DNA of 7,963 bases from an uncultured Coriobacteriaceae bacterium (lineage in GTDB: Bacteria; Actinomycetota; Coriobacteriia; Coriobacteriales; QAMH01): positions 1-7,963 of the forward strand of contig CACZQA010000289.1 in NCBI GenBank assembly GCA_902783175.1, read 5' to 3'. Both the position numbers and the translations under genes were made by a program. Of the stretch, positions 1 to 7,031 are shown piece after piece. Within the stretch, counting starts at the first letter, position 1. Every line of letters begins with the position of its first letter. The notes under the pieces were generated by a model that saw only the letters and a program-made list of their open reading frames with translations, had not been told where the DNA came from and made no database searches.

Positions 1-459
1 CGAGATGCGCTTGGTCGCAAGCGCCACGACGAGAAAGACGGCGAGCATGCACAGCACTGTGAGGGGAAACGCGACCAAGATGGAGCCGAATCCCGTCGAG
101 ATGCCCTTGCCGCCCTTGAAGCCGAGCCACGGGCAGTAGACATGCCCGAAGATGGCCGCCACGACGCCCGCGACGAGCATCAGGTCGATCTGCCACTGCG
201 CGTCGATGCCCACGACGAAGGGGAGCATGAGGCGCACGATGCCGAGCGCGAGCGCTCCCTTGCCCGCATCGCCGACAAACGTGATGGCCGCCGCCTTGAC
301 GCCGAACAGGCGCGCCATGTTGGTCATGCCGATGGACCCCGACCCCCCGTCGCGCGGGTCCTTCCCGTAGCCGACCTTCGCGACGATGACGCCGAAGGGG
401 ATGCTGCCCAGCAAGAACGACTCGACGATGGCGAGGACGAGCGCAAGGGGAAATGACAC
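1..459 (-). CDS. plsY: PlsY, acyl-phosphate:glycerol-3-phosphate acyltransferase (C-terminus beyond left edge)
   Basis: This membrane enzyme transfers the acyl group of acyl-phosphate (made by PlsX) to glycerol-3-phosphate, the first acylation of phospholipid synthesis. The 153 visible residues read from a GTG start at 459, five bases after the der stop. Upstream is a purine-rich GAGAAAG stretch, and no earlier in-frame start is compatible with the family. Family signatures are visible in order: a hydrophobic first helix, GSIPFG near residue 18, the loop GGSGSIGMTNMAR near 38-50, VGDAGKG near 62-68, and GHVYCPWLGFKGGKG near 107-121, followed by another hydrophobic helix. The usual protein is about 200 residues, so roughly a quarter is missing at the window edge. 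The loop motif usually reads GSGNxGATN; here Ser replaces the Asn. It is the last visible gene of the cmk operon, so translation is probably coupled to der. Confidence 0.93.
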   Translation of the reverse strand, partial: MSFPLALVLAIVESFLLGSIPFGVIVAKVGYGKDPRDGGSGSIGMTNMARLFGVKAAAITFVGDAGKGALALGIVRLMLPFVVGIDAQWQIDLMLVAGVVAAIFGHVYCPWLGFKGGKGISTGFGSILVAFPLTVLCMLAVFLVVALATKRIS

Positions 460-464
460 GGCTG

Positions 465-1775
465 TTAGTTCTTTCTCTTGAATTTGAGGCGGATGGGCGT
501 GCCCGTGAAGTCGAACGACTCGCGGATGCGGTTCTCGAGGTAGCGCTCGTAGCTGTCGTCGATGATCTCGGGGAAGTTGGCGAAAAACGTGAACACGGGC
601 GGCTGGATGGCCGTCTGGGTGACGTAGTTGAGGCGCAGGCGCTTGTTGCCCTTGGAGACCACGTGCCCGAAATCGCGCAGCTCGGTGAGCAGCTTGTTGA
701 GCTGGTTGGTGGAGACGCGGCGCGAGTAGCCCTCGTAGACGGTGTCGATGGCACCCCAGATGCGGTGCACGGAGCGGCCGGTCATGGCGCTGATGGAGAT
801 GACGGGCGCGTAACCCACGAACTTCATGCGGTCGGCGATGTCGTCGCGGATCTCGTCGCGGCGGTTGGGGTCTTCGATGAGGTCCCACTTGTTGATGAGG
901 ATGACCATGGCGCAGCCGCGCTCGGCGGCAAGGCCCGCCACGCGCTGGTCCTGGTCGGTGAGCCCCAAGGTGGCGTCCACCATGAGCAGCACGACCTCGG
1001 CGCGGTCGATGGCGCGCAGCGAGCGCACGAAGCCGTAGTACTCGACGTCCTCGTCGATCTGCGACTTGCGGCGGATGCCCGCGGTGTCGACGATGCGGTA
1101 CTTCTTGCCCTCGTGCTCGACGACGGTGTCGATGGCATCGCGCGTCGTGCCCGCGACGTCGCTCACGATGGAGCGCTCGACGCCGGTGAGGCGGTTGGTG
1201 AGCGAGGACTTGCCCGCGTTGGGGCGCCCGATGATGGCGACGTTTATCTCGTCGTCGGACTCCTCTTCCGGCTCGGGCTCGGGGAGCCGCGCGACGACCT
1301 CGTCGAGCAAGTCGCCCGTGCCGTGACCGTGGACGGACGACACCGGCATGGGGTCGCCCAGGCCGAGCGTGTAGAACTCCCAGACGGCGTCTTCTGCCTG
1401 GGGGTTGTCCATCTTGTTGACGACGAGGATGACGGGCGTCTTCGTGCGCTTCAAGATGCGCGCAATCTCCTGGTCTTCCTCCGTGACGCCGGTGCGCCCG
1501 TCGACGAGGAAGATGATGCAGTCGGCCTCCTCGCACGCCATGAGCGCCTGGCTCGTGATGTCGTGCTGGAAGCGGTCGCCCTCGCCGATGGCCATGCCGC
1601 CGGTGTCGATGAGCATGAAGTCGACGCCGTTCCAATCGGCACGGTGGTAGGAGCGGTCGCGCGTGACGCCGCGCATCTCGTGCACGATGGCGTCTTCGGT
1701 CTGGGTGATGCGGTTGATGAGCGTGGACTTGCCGACGTTGGGGCGGCCGACCACGGCAACGATAGGTAGGCTCAT
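465..1775 (-). CDS. der: Der (EngA), double GTPase for 50S ribosome assembly
   Basis: Der is an essential cytoplasmic GTPase with two tandem Era-like G domains and a C-terminal KH-like domain, which acts late in large-subunit assembly. In this 436-residue protein the first G domain shows GRPNVGKS (10-17), the switch Thr in GVTRDR (36-41), DTGG (57-60) and NKMD (120-123). The second shows GRPNAGKS (183-190), GTTRDA (209-214), DTAG (230-233) and NKWD (295-298). An acidic linker (about 165-176) joins them. The C-terminal 110 or so residues match the KH-like domain and end in a basic KFKRKN tail, normal for the family. Length is typical. The ATG at 1775 is preceded by GAGGAA (1778-1783). It lies 33 nt after the DUF512 gene with no terminator between, and is followed directly by plsY. 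Confidence 0.98.
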   Translation of the reverse strand: MSLPIVAVVGRPNVGKSTLINRITQTEDAIVHEMRGVTRDRSYHRADWNGVDFMLIDTGGMAIGEGDRFQHDITSQALMACEEADCIIFLVDGRTGVTEEDQEIARILKRTKTPVILVVNKMDNPQAEDAVWEFYTLGLGDPMPVSSVHGHGTGDLLDEVVARLPEPEPEEESDDEINVAIIGRPNAGKSSLTNRLTGVERSIVSDVAGTTRDAIDTVVEHEGKKYRIVDTAGIRRKSQIDEDVEYYGFVRSLRAIDRAEVVLLMVDATLGLTDQDQRVAGLAAERGCAMVILINKWDLIEDPNRRDEIRDDIADRMKFVGYAPVISISAMTGRSVHRIWGAIDTVYEGYSRRVSTNQLNKLLTELRDFGHVVSKGNKRLRLNYVTQTAIQPPVFTFFANFPEIIDDSYERYLENRIRESFDFTGTPIRLKFKRKN

Positions 1776-1808
1776 GGTTCCTCGTTTCTGACTGGGGAAA
1801 ATTGTACT

Positions 1809-3152
1809 CTACCCGAGTGCGGCCAAAAGCTCGTTTACAGAATAGGTACAAAGTTCGATGGAACAGCCGCTCAGCTGCTCGAGGCACTCGACGGTCATGT
1901 CGTCGAGAAACACCCCGTCGGCGTTGAGCGTCTGCTTGGAGACGATGACGGGGCCGCGCGGACGGGCGCGCTTGAGCGCACGCGCGATGTCCTCTCCCAC
2001 CAAAAGGCAGGTCACGTCGACGTTGCCGCCGAAAAACGCGTTCTCGACCGGCAGGAGCTTCACCTGCCCGGCAAGCGGAGAGGCGGCGAGAAGGCGCCCG
2101 AGCACGCGTGCGAACGCCGTGCCGACGACCACCGTGACCAGCGGCTTGCCCGCGCACATTGCCGCAAGCTGGGCGATCTGGCCAGCAGAGGCCTCCCAGT
2201 CGTCGATGAACGAGCGCATCATGCCGATGCCGTCGTGGAACTGCGGATAGCCGTCGTAGGCGGATGCCGGCGGGAACTCGAGCCCGGCGTCCAGGTAGAA
2301 CTCGTCGCCGATGTGGTAGCGCGTCGCGCCCCCGCTTGTAAGCGAGCGGCGCTGGTAGGCCTCGACCTGCTCGACGACGCGCGCCGCGGCCTTGGGGTCG
2401 TCGGAAAACGACCAGCTGAAATGCGATTGGAACTTGGTGTAGCCGAGCGGCACGATGCCGCACGACAGCACGCCCGGGTGCGCCTCGACCCACTCGAACG
2501 TGCGCGCGAGCTCTTCTCCATCGTTCACGCCCGGGCACACGACGAGCTGCGTGTGCACGCACAGCCCGGCGTCCAAGATGCGCTCGAGCGCCTCCATGCC
2601 GCGCGGGGCGTTGGCGCCGATGAGCTCGCGGCGCGCCTCGGGGCTCACCGCGTGCAGCGAGACGTGCAGGGGCTGCAGGTCGTATTCGATGATGCGCTCG
2701 ATGTCCGAATCGGTCAGGTTGGTGAGCGTGACGAAGTTGCCCTGCAAAAACGACAGGCGGTAGTCGTCGTCGCGTACGTAGAGCGTGCCGCGCATGTGCT
2801 CGGGAAGCATGGTCAGAAAGCAGAACGAGCAGGCGTTTCTGCAGGTCAAGATACCATCGAACAAAACATCGTCGAACTCGAGCCCCCAATCTTGGCCCAG
2901 GTCGCGCTCGAGGTAGGCGACCTCGCCGGTGTCGAGCGTGACCTCGACCTCGAAGCCGTCGGCCCACCAGCGCCATTCGATGATGTCGCGCAGCGGCACG
3001 CCCTCGACGTGCGTGAGCACCATGCCGGGCTCGAGGCCCGCCTCCCATGCGGGAGAGCCCTCGTCCACCGACTTGATGACGGCACGGCACGACCCGCCGC
3101 GCATCTGCGCGGGCGTGGCCTCGTACTGCGGGAGCTGTTGGGGTGCCGGCAT
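1809..3152 (-). CDS. DUF512 family protein: PDZ domain plus radical-SAM-like Fe-S domain, function unknown
   Basis: This is a 447-residue protein of the DUF512/PDZ-radical SAM family, which is widespread in Clostridia and Cyanobacteria but whose reaction is not established. The N-terminal third looks like a PDZ domain, with GSPAWEAGLEPGMVL at about 32-46. A cysteine triad in the radical-SAM CX3CX2C pattern follows (C104, C108, C111, in the context CRNACSFCF), then the family signature DDDYRLSFLQGNFVTLTNL at about 127-145. No signal peptide or membrane segment is seen, so a cytoplasmic Fe-S/SAM enzyme is likely. I chose the ATG at 3152, which sits 8 nt after the ispH stop and is preceded by AGGGTAGGGG. 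A GTG at 3191 would extend the protein by 13 residues but would overlap ispH and lacks a comparable ribosome-binding site. Its position just upstream of der matches a common Clostridia arrangement and hints at an RNA, ribosome or metal-related role, which is inference only. Confidence 0.92.
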   Translation of the reverse strand: MPAPQQLPQYEATPAQMRGGSCRAVIKSVDEGSPAWEAGLEPGMVLTHVEGVPLRDIIEWRWWADGFEVEVTLDTGEVAYLERDLGQDWGLEFDDVLFDGILTCRNACSFCFLTMLPEHMRGTLYVRDDDYRLSFLQGNFVTLTNLTDSDIERIIEYDLQPLHVSLHAVSPEARRELIGANAPRGMEALERILDAGLCVHTQLVVCPGVNDGEELARTFEWVEAHPGVLSCGIVPLGYTKFQSHFSWSFSDDPKAAARVVEQVEAYQRRSLTSGGATRYHIGDEFYLDAGLEFPPASAYDGYPQFHDGIGMMRSFIDDWEASAGQIAQLAAMCAGKPLVTVVVGTAFARVLGRLLAASPLAGQVKLLPVENAFFGGNVDVTCLLVGEDIARALKRARPRGPVIVSKQTLNADGVFLDDMTVECLEQLSGCSIELCTYSVNELLAALG

Positions 3153-3160
3153 GCGCGCCC

Positions 3161-4000
3161 CTACCCTGCGAGCTTGTTGAGATAGCTGCACACCGCGTCA
3201 ATCTGCTCTTGCGGCGTGCTCGCGCCAGCCGTGATGCCGACGTGCTCGACGCCTGCCAGCCAGGCGGGGTCGATCTCGTCGACGTCCTCGATGTGGTAGG
3301 TCGCCTCGCACAGCGGCTTGCAAATCTCGTACAGGCGCGTCGTGTTGCCGGAGTTGTGGCCGCCGATGACGATCATGAGCTCGACCTTGCCGGCCAGGTC
3401 GGCGGCTGCCTTCTGGCGCTCCTGCGTCGCGAAGCAGACCGTCTCCTTGACGAGCACCTCGCGCGCGAGCTTGCGCACCGCGCCCAGCACGGCGTCCACG
3501 TGGTCTTGGCTTTGCGTGGTCTGGATGACGACGCCCACCTTGTCGGGCAGCGTCGCGGGAAGCTTGTCAGGAGTATCCGCCACCGCGACGACGGCATCTC
3601 CGCCCCACGCGCGGATGCTCTCGACCTCGGCATGCCCCGGCTCGCCGATGATGACGACGGAATAGCCCTGCTTGCCCAGCTCGTAGGCATGCTCTTGGAC
3701 CTTGGAGACATAGGGGCAGGTCGCGTCGATGACCTCGAAGCCGCGCGCAATCGCCTCGGCCTTGACGGCGGGCGCCGTGCCGTGGCTGCGCAGCACGAGC
3801 GTGCCGCTTTGCGCCTCGTCGAGCGTATGCGCCACGCCCACGCCCTGCTCGGCTAGCGACGCCACGACGCGTGGGTTGTGGATGAGCGGGCCGAGCGTGT
3901 GCGCGGGCCCCGGGACCGACGACGCCTCGCGCGCGATCTTGAGGGCGCGCTTCACGCCATAGCAGGCGCCGGCGTTCTCTGCGATTTTGATGTCGATCAT
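3161..4000 (-). CDS. ispH: IspH (LytB), 4-hydroxy-3-methylbut-2-enyl diphosphate reductase
   Basis: IspH is the last enzyme of the MEP isoprenoid pathway. It reductively dehydroxylates HMBPP to IPP and DMAPP using a [4Fe-4S] cluster in the cytoplasm. The 279-residue length matches short bacterial IspH. All expected residues can be seen: cluster ligands C13 (GACYGVKRA), C95 (DATCP) and C189 (ETVCFATQ); diphosphate-binding H41 (IHNP), H73 (RSHGT) and H123; the proton-relay glutamate E125 (GHAEVE); S217 and N219 in GGHNSGNTT; and the C-terminal GITAGASTP. The ATG start at 4000 precedes the first conserved strand. Its Shine-Dalgarno is weak, with GAGG about 15 nt upstream. It lies 56 nt downstream of plsC without a convincing terminator, and its stop is 8 nt before the DUF512 gene, so co-transcription is expected. 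Confidence 0.97.
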   Translation of the reverse strand: MIDIKIAENAGACYGVKRALKIAREASSVPGPAHTLGPLIHNPRVVASLAEQGVGVAHTLDEAQSGTLVLRSHGTAPAVKAEAIARGFEVIDATCPYVSKVQEHAYELGKQGYSVVIIGEPGHAEVESIRAWGGDAVVAVADTPDKLPATLPDKVGVVIQTTQSQDHVDAVLGAVRKLAREVLVKETVCFATQERQKAAADLAGKVELMIVIGGHNSGNTTRLYEICKPLCEATYHIEDVDEIDPAWLAGVEHVGITAGASTPQEQIDAVCSYLNKLAG

Positions 4001-4056
4001 GTTCGTGTCTTTCGCCTCGCTAAGGTAATCGATGTGTCGACGCGCTTGACGCGGCG

Positions 4057-4791
4057 CTACGAACGCGCCTTGTCGCGTGCCTCGTCGCGCAGCTCGAAGC
4101 AGCGGTCCATGACGGCGTTAGCCACGGCCATGGAGCGTTCCTTCTTGGGGAGCTCGGCAAAGGCGGGGTCCTTCGGGTCGATGGGCTCGCCGAAGTTGCA
4201 GTAGATGCGCGGGAAGCGCAGGAACTTGGGCTTGCCGTAGGGCATGATCCTCTCCGTGCCGCTGATGCCCACGGGAACGATCTTGGCCTTGCCCATGTTG
4301 GCGATGAGCACGACGCCCGCGTGCGGGTGGTAGACCTTGTCGGGCCGGTTCATGCGCGTGCCCTCGGGAAAGATGAGCAGGTTCTCGCCGCGCTTGAGGG
4401 CAGATGCCGCGCGCTTGAGCGCCTTGCGGTCGGCGGTGTCGGGGTCGATCGGGATGGCGCCCGCACGGGCGATGAGCCCGCCTATCACCGGCCGGAACAG
4501 AGAGCTGCGCGCAAGGAAGCGGCAGCCGTTGCCGTAGGCGAACAGCACGCTCCACAAGATGACGGGGTCGGCAAAGGACACGTGGTTGCACGCGAACACG
4601 ACGGGCTGCTCGCCGAACTCGCCTGCCCGGGGGATGTTCTCCCTGCCGATCGTCTTGTACCTGAAGACGAGCTTCATGATGGGGCGGACGAGATAGGCGG
4701 CCACGTAGATGAACCAGTTGCGCAGGTTCTCGATGGGAACCCACACCGGCCCGTCGTACTTCTTCTCGCGCAGGCGCTTGAAAGGGCCCAT
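4057..4791 (-). CDS. plsC: PlsC-type 1-acyl-sn-glycerol-3-phosphate acyltransferase
   Basis: PlsC acylates lysophosphatidic acid at sn-2 to give phosphatidic acid at the inner membrane face. The 244-residue protein carries the acyltransferase blocks in order: catalytic HX4D in NHVSFAD (H70, D75), an FLARSSLF block at 92-99 with GAIPID at 111-116, the substrate-binding FPEGTR (141-146), and VPVGISGTE further on (around 175). The hydrophobic stretch at about 26-43 is a likely membrane anchor. The 15-20 residues before it are basic and polar. The ATG at 4791 abuts the cmk stop directly (TAG followed by ATG, zero spacing), and a GGAG lies about 12 nt upstream inside cmk, so translational coupling is likely. 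With plsY at the other end of the operon, two successive acylation steps are encoded together. Acyl donor preference (acyl-ACP or acyl-CoA) cannot be read from the sequence. Confidence 0.93.
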   Translation of the reverse strand: MGPFKRLREKKYDGPVWVPIENLRNWFIYVAAYLVRPIMKLVFRYKTIGRENIPRAGEFGEQPVVFACNHVSFADPVILWSVLFAYGNGCRFLARSSLFRPVIGGLIARAGAIPIDPDTADRKALKRAASALKRGENLLIFPEGTRMNRPDKVYHPHAGVVLIANMGKAKIVPVGISGTERIMPYGKPKFLRFPRIYCNFGEPIDPKDPAFAELPKKERSMAVANAVMDRCFELRDEARDKARS

Positions 4792-5466
4792 CTACACCCG
4801 CTTCTCCGCGGCGATCGAGGCGATGCGCTCGCAGACCTCGTCGATCGTCATGCCCGTCGTGTCGAGCTCGATGGCATCGTCTGCGGGCTTGAGCGGGGCC
4901 ACCTCGCGCGAGGAGTCCGCCTTGTCGCGCGCGATGATGTCGGCGAGGATCACCGCGGGGTCGGTCTCGCCGTAGCCCTTCTCGGCGTTTTGCAGCGCGC
5001 GGCGGCGCGCCCGCTCCTCGGGGCTCGCCGTGAGGAAGATCTTGACCTCGGCGTTGGGAAAGACGACGGTCCCGATGTCGCGGCCCTCCATGGCGATGTC
5101 GTCGTCGGCCGCGATGGCGCGCTGCTGCTCGACGAGCGCCTCGCGCACGGCCGGCACCGCGCTCACAGTGCTCACGACACGGTCGACGCGCGGCGTGCGG
5201 ATGTCATGCGTGCAATCCTTGCCCGCGATGGCGACGCCCGTGGCGATGGGGTTTCCCGCCTCGTGCGCAAACTCGATCCGCTCGTCGGCGGCGATGCGCG
5301 CGAGCGCATCCGCATCGGACAGGTCGACGCCGCGCTCCAGCGCGCACCAGGCGACGCTGCGGTACATGGCGCCCGTGTCGAGGTAGTGGAAGTCGAGCAT
5401 CTTGGCCACCTGCTTGGCGACGGTGGATTTACCCGAGCCCGCAGGCCCGTCGATTGCGATGATCAC
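4792..5466 (-). CDS. cmk: Cmk, (d)CMP kinase
   Basis: Cytidylate kinase phosphorylates CMP and dCMP with ATP, recycling CMP released by lipid and RNA turnover and feeding CTP synthesis. The 224-residue protein is typical of the bacterial family. It shows the P-loop GPAGSGKST (7-15), the LDTGAMYR block (29-36) that helps bind CMP, an NMP-bind insert around 60-115, EGRDIGT (127-133), and the lid/adenine region RDKADSSREVAPL near 180-192, ending with AIELDTTGM. Translation starts at a GTG (5466), supported by the strong AGGGGAG at 5475-5481 with 8 nt spacing. No better start exists, because the P-loop begins at residue 7. It is the first gene of the operon, with a candidate promoter about 40 nt upstream, and its stop codon touches the plsC ATG. 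Confidence 0.97.
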   Translation of the reverse strand: MIIAIDGPAGSGKSTVAKQVAKMLDFHYLDTGAMYRSVAWCALERGVDLSDADALARIAADERIEFAHEAGNPIATGVAIAGKDCTHDIRTPRVDRVVSTVSAVPAVREALVEQQRAIAADDDIAMEGRDIGTVVFPNAEVKIFLTASPEERARRRALQNAEKGYGETDPAVILADIIARDKADSSREVAPLKPADDAIELDTTGMTIDEVCERIASIAAEKRV

Positions 5467-5474
5467 CGTGAAAT

Positions 5475-5481
5475 CTCCCCT
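5475..5481 (-). promoter_or_regulatory. Strong ribosome-binding site fixing the cmk GTG start
   Basis: On the minus strand the sequence AGGGGAG lies 8 nt before the GTG at 5464-5466. This is the best Shine-Dalgarno in the operon and settles the non-ATG start of cmk. Confidence 0.75.
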
Positions 5482-5505
5482 TCAAAGTCGAATACGTTCA
5501 GATGG

Positions 5506-5514
5506 AGTGTACCA
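5506..5514 (-). promoter_or_regulatory. Candidate extended -10 promoter for the cmk operon
   Basis: On the minus strand TGGTACACT resembles an extended -10 element (TG, one base, then TACACT, four of six matches to TATAAT). No good -35 is present at 16-18 nt upstream, which extended -10 promoters can tolerate. A transcript would start near 5499, giving a leader of about 33 nt that contains the cmk ribosome-binding site. It lies between the upstream unit's terminator and cmk, where a promoter is expected. Confidence 0.4.
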
Positions 5515-5555
5515 GCAAGTAGCCGGCAAGGCGCAGGCCAGTTGGGCGAGCACGT

Positions 5556-5596
5556 GAAAACGCCCCCACGGAGGCCGAGTACTTCCGCAGGGGCGT
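5556..5596 (-). terminator. Rho-independent terminator after the cyclophilin pair
   Basis: Read on the minus strand, ACGCCCC (5596-5590) pairs perfectly with GGGGCGT (5566-5560). An additional inner stem forms between GCGGAAG-like and CTCCG-like bases, and a TTTT run (5560-5557) follows the hairpin. It begins 17 nt after the stop at 5613. On the plus strand no T-run follows the stem, so it is directional. It separates the cyclophilin transcript from the cmk operon. Confidence 0.8.
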
Positions 5597-5612
5597 CATT
5601 GCAAACGCGTGG

Positions 5613-6314
5613 CTAGTCGACGAGGGAGATGCTCTCGATGATGGGCATCTTGCTCTCGTCGGAGATGGTGCCCATCTGCTGGTCGGACACCGCGGGAAGC
5701 GAGTCGGCGACGATCTTGTCGACGACCTTCATGCCCGCCTCGTCGATCGTGCCGAACGCCGCGTACTTGCCGTCGAGCGATTTGGAGACGGCGTCGCTGG
5801 ACGCAAGCGTGATGAAGAAGGTGCTCGTCGCGCTGTTGACGGCGTTCGTGCGCGCCATGGCGACCGTGCCCTTCTTGAACGAGGACGCGAGCTTGTTCTC
5901 GATGCCGTTCGACGAGAACTCGCCGACGATCGGCGTCAGGCTCGCATCGTCGCCCGAAGCGATGTTGCCCTTCGTGCCGCCCTGCAGGCAGAAGCCGTCG
6001 ACGACGCGGTAGAACGCGAGGCCGTTGTAGTAGCCGTCCTGTGCGAGCTTGGCGAAGTTCGAGACGGTCACCGGCGCGTTGTCGGCGGAAAGCTCGATGG
6101 TGAACGCGTCGTAGCCCTTCACCTTGACGAGCGCGTGGTGCGTGCCGGATGCATACGGGCCCTCGGCTTTCGTGGTGTAGGACGTCGACGTGCTCTGCGA
6201 GCCTGCCGAGGAGTCCGAGGATTTGCCGGAGCTCGAGCCGCCGCAGGCGGAAAGCCCGAAGGCGAGGACCACCGCAGCGAGTGCCGCCACGAGGACGGGA
6301 AGCAACTTTCTCAT
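5613..6314 (-). CDS. Cyclophilin-type peptidyl-prolyl cis-trans isomerase, lipoprotein (catalytic residues present)
   Basis: This is a predicted extracytoplasmic folding catalyst that interconverts cis and trans Xaa-Pro bonds. The protein is 233 residues. A basic start (MRKLL) and hydrophobic segment lead to the lipobox LSAC, with lipidated Cys24, then a Ser/Gly/Thr-rich linker to about residue 48. The cyclophilin domain follows: APVTVSNFAKLA (80-91), then GYYNGLAFYRV with the catalytic arginine R103 (equivalent to CypA Arg55), Q111 (equivalent to Gln63) in GFCLQGG, STFFITLA, and LDGKYAAFGTI. The usual FHRV reads FYRV here. I chose the ATG at 6314, one base after the stop of the upstream paralogue. 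A TTG at 6332 would overlap that gene by 17 bases and only lengthen the signal peptide. The Shine-Dalgarno is weak, so translational coupling to the upstream gene is likely. An intrinsic terminator follows. Confidence 0.93.
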   Translation of the reverse strand: MRKLLPVLVAALAAVVLAFGLSACGGSSSGKSSDSSAGSQSTSTSYTTKAEGPYASGTHHALVKVKGYDAFTIELSADNAPVTVSNFAKLAQDGYYNGLAFYRVVDGFCLQGGTKGNIASGDDASLTPIVGEFSSNGIENKLASSFKKGTVAMARTNAVNSATSTFFITLASSDAVSKSLDGKYAAFGTIDEAGMKVVDKIVADSLPAVSDQQMGTISDESKMPIIESISLVD

Positions 6315-6315
6315 G

Positions 6316-7026
6316 TTAGTCGATCCATTCAATCGAGGATATCTCGGGCATGTCCTCGTTGAGGACCCTGCCCTGCTCGTCGGTCCTGATGTGCCAGTTG
6401 TCGTCTGCCGCGTCCAGGTGCTCGACGATCTCGTCGATGACGTCCATGCCCTCGGTGACCTTGCCGAAGCCGGCGTACTTGCCGTCGAGGTAGGAAAGGT
6501 CGCTCAGGCAGATGATGAAGCTCGAGGCGTCGGACTGCTGCCCGTCTTCGGCGCGGGACAAGGCGATGGTGCCGCGGCGCAGCGAATTGGAGTTGCTCAC
6601 GCCGGAGTCCTCGTACTCGCCGGTGATGAGGTTGCTGTTGTCCTGCGTGGGGTTGCCGACCTTGACGTACATGTCCTTCATGATCTCGAAGATCGGCTTG
6701 TTGAGGTAGTAGCCGCTGTCGATGAGGCTCGCGATCTTGCGGACGCTCTTCTTGGCGGAGTCGGAGTAGACCTCGACGGTGAGCGGCCGGTCCTCGAAGC
6801 CCGAGAGGACGACCTTCAGGCGGTGAATGCCCGTCGTGTAGTCGACCTTCTTCTCCTTCTGCGCCTGGGCGTCAGAATCCTGCTGGTCGCCGGAACCCTG
6901 CTGCGCCTGTGCCGTGTTGGACTCCTGCTGGGAAGACTGCTCCTGTTGGGACGAGCATCCGACCAATGCGATGCACAGGGCGGAAACGGAAACCGCCACC
7001 ACGAGAATCGCCAGCAAACGTTTCAA
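6316..7026 (-). CDS. Cyclophilin-like lipoprotein lacking the catalytic arginine (probable inactive paralogue)
   Basis: This 236-residue secreted lipoprotein is homologous to its downstream neighbour. From the proposed TTG start, MKRLL and a hydrophobic stretch end in lipobox LVGC (Cys24, the same position as in the paralogue). A Gln/Ser/Glu/Asp-rich, probably disordered linker runs to about residue 60. The cyclophilin core is recognisable in SGYY (104-107), RRGTIALSRA, SSFIICLSD, LDGKYAGFGKV and a C-terminal MPEISSIEWID that matches the neighbour's. An ungapped alignment from GYY places E114 at the catalytic Arg position and K122 at the substrate-binding Gln, so isomerase activity is doubtful. 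It may act as a chaperone or binding protein, which is inference. The TTG is chosen because AGGAG sits five bases upstream. The ATG at 7047 would add MHRLGVA and leave almost no leader if the predicted promoter is right. Confidence 0.85.
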   Translation of the reverse strand: MKRLLAILVVAVSVSALCIALVGCSSQQEQSSQQESNTAQAQQGSGDQQDSDAQAQKEKKVDYTTGIHRLKVVLSGFEDRPLTVEVYSDSAKKSVRKIASLIDSGYYLNKPIFEIMKDMYVKVGNPTQDNSNLITGEYEDSGVSNSNSLRRGTIALSRAEDGQQSDASSFIICLSDLSYLDGKYAGFGKVTEGMDVIDEIVEHLDAADDNWHIRTDEQGRVLNEDMPEISSIEWID

Positions 7027-7031
7027 AGCCA

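Noticed and set aside
453..1769. Long plus-strand open frame of 438 codons opposite der
   Set aside because: It is the antisense shadow of der, produced by the GC-rich third codon position. Its composition is Asp/Val/Ala/His/Arg-rich with no domain, while the minus strand gives a perfect Der.
2235..3185. Plus-strand open frame of 316 codons opposite the DUF512 gene
   Set aside because: It is an antisense shadow with no recognisable motifs and no plausible ribosome-binding context.
3153..3191. GTG start at 3191 for the DUF512 protein
   Set aside because: It would overlap ispH by about 30 bases and adds residues outside the PDZ domain. The ATG at 3152 has a G-rich ribosome-binding site and a normal 8-nt gap.
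4041..4053. CGCG-loop-CGCG hairpin in the gap between plsC and ispH
   Set aside because: The stem is only four base pairs and no T-run follows on the minus strand, so it is not a convincing terminator.
4321..5616. Plus-strand open frame of 431 codons opposite plsC and cmk
   Set aside because: It spans two convincingly identified genes and the terminator on the other strand, and has low-complexity Arg/Asp/Gly/Val/Leu-rich composition. It is a GC-driven shadow.
6315..6332. TTG start at 6332 for the downstream cyclophilin
   Set aside because: It overlaps the upstream gene's end and adds six residues before an already standard MRKLL signal peptide, with no ribosome-binding site.
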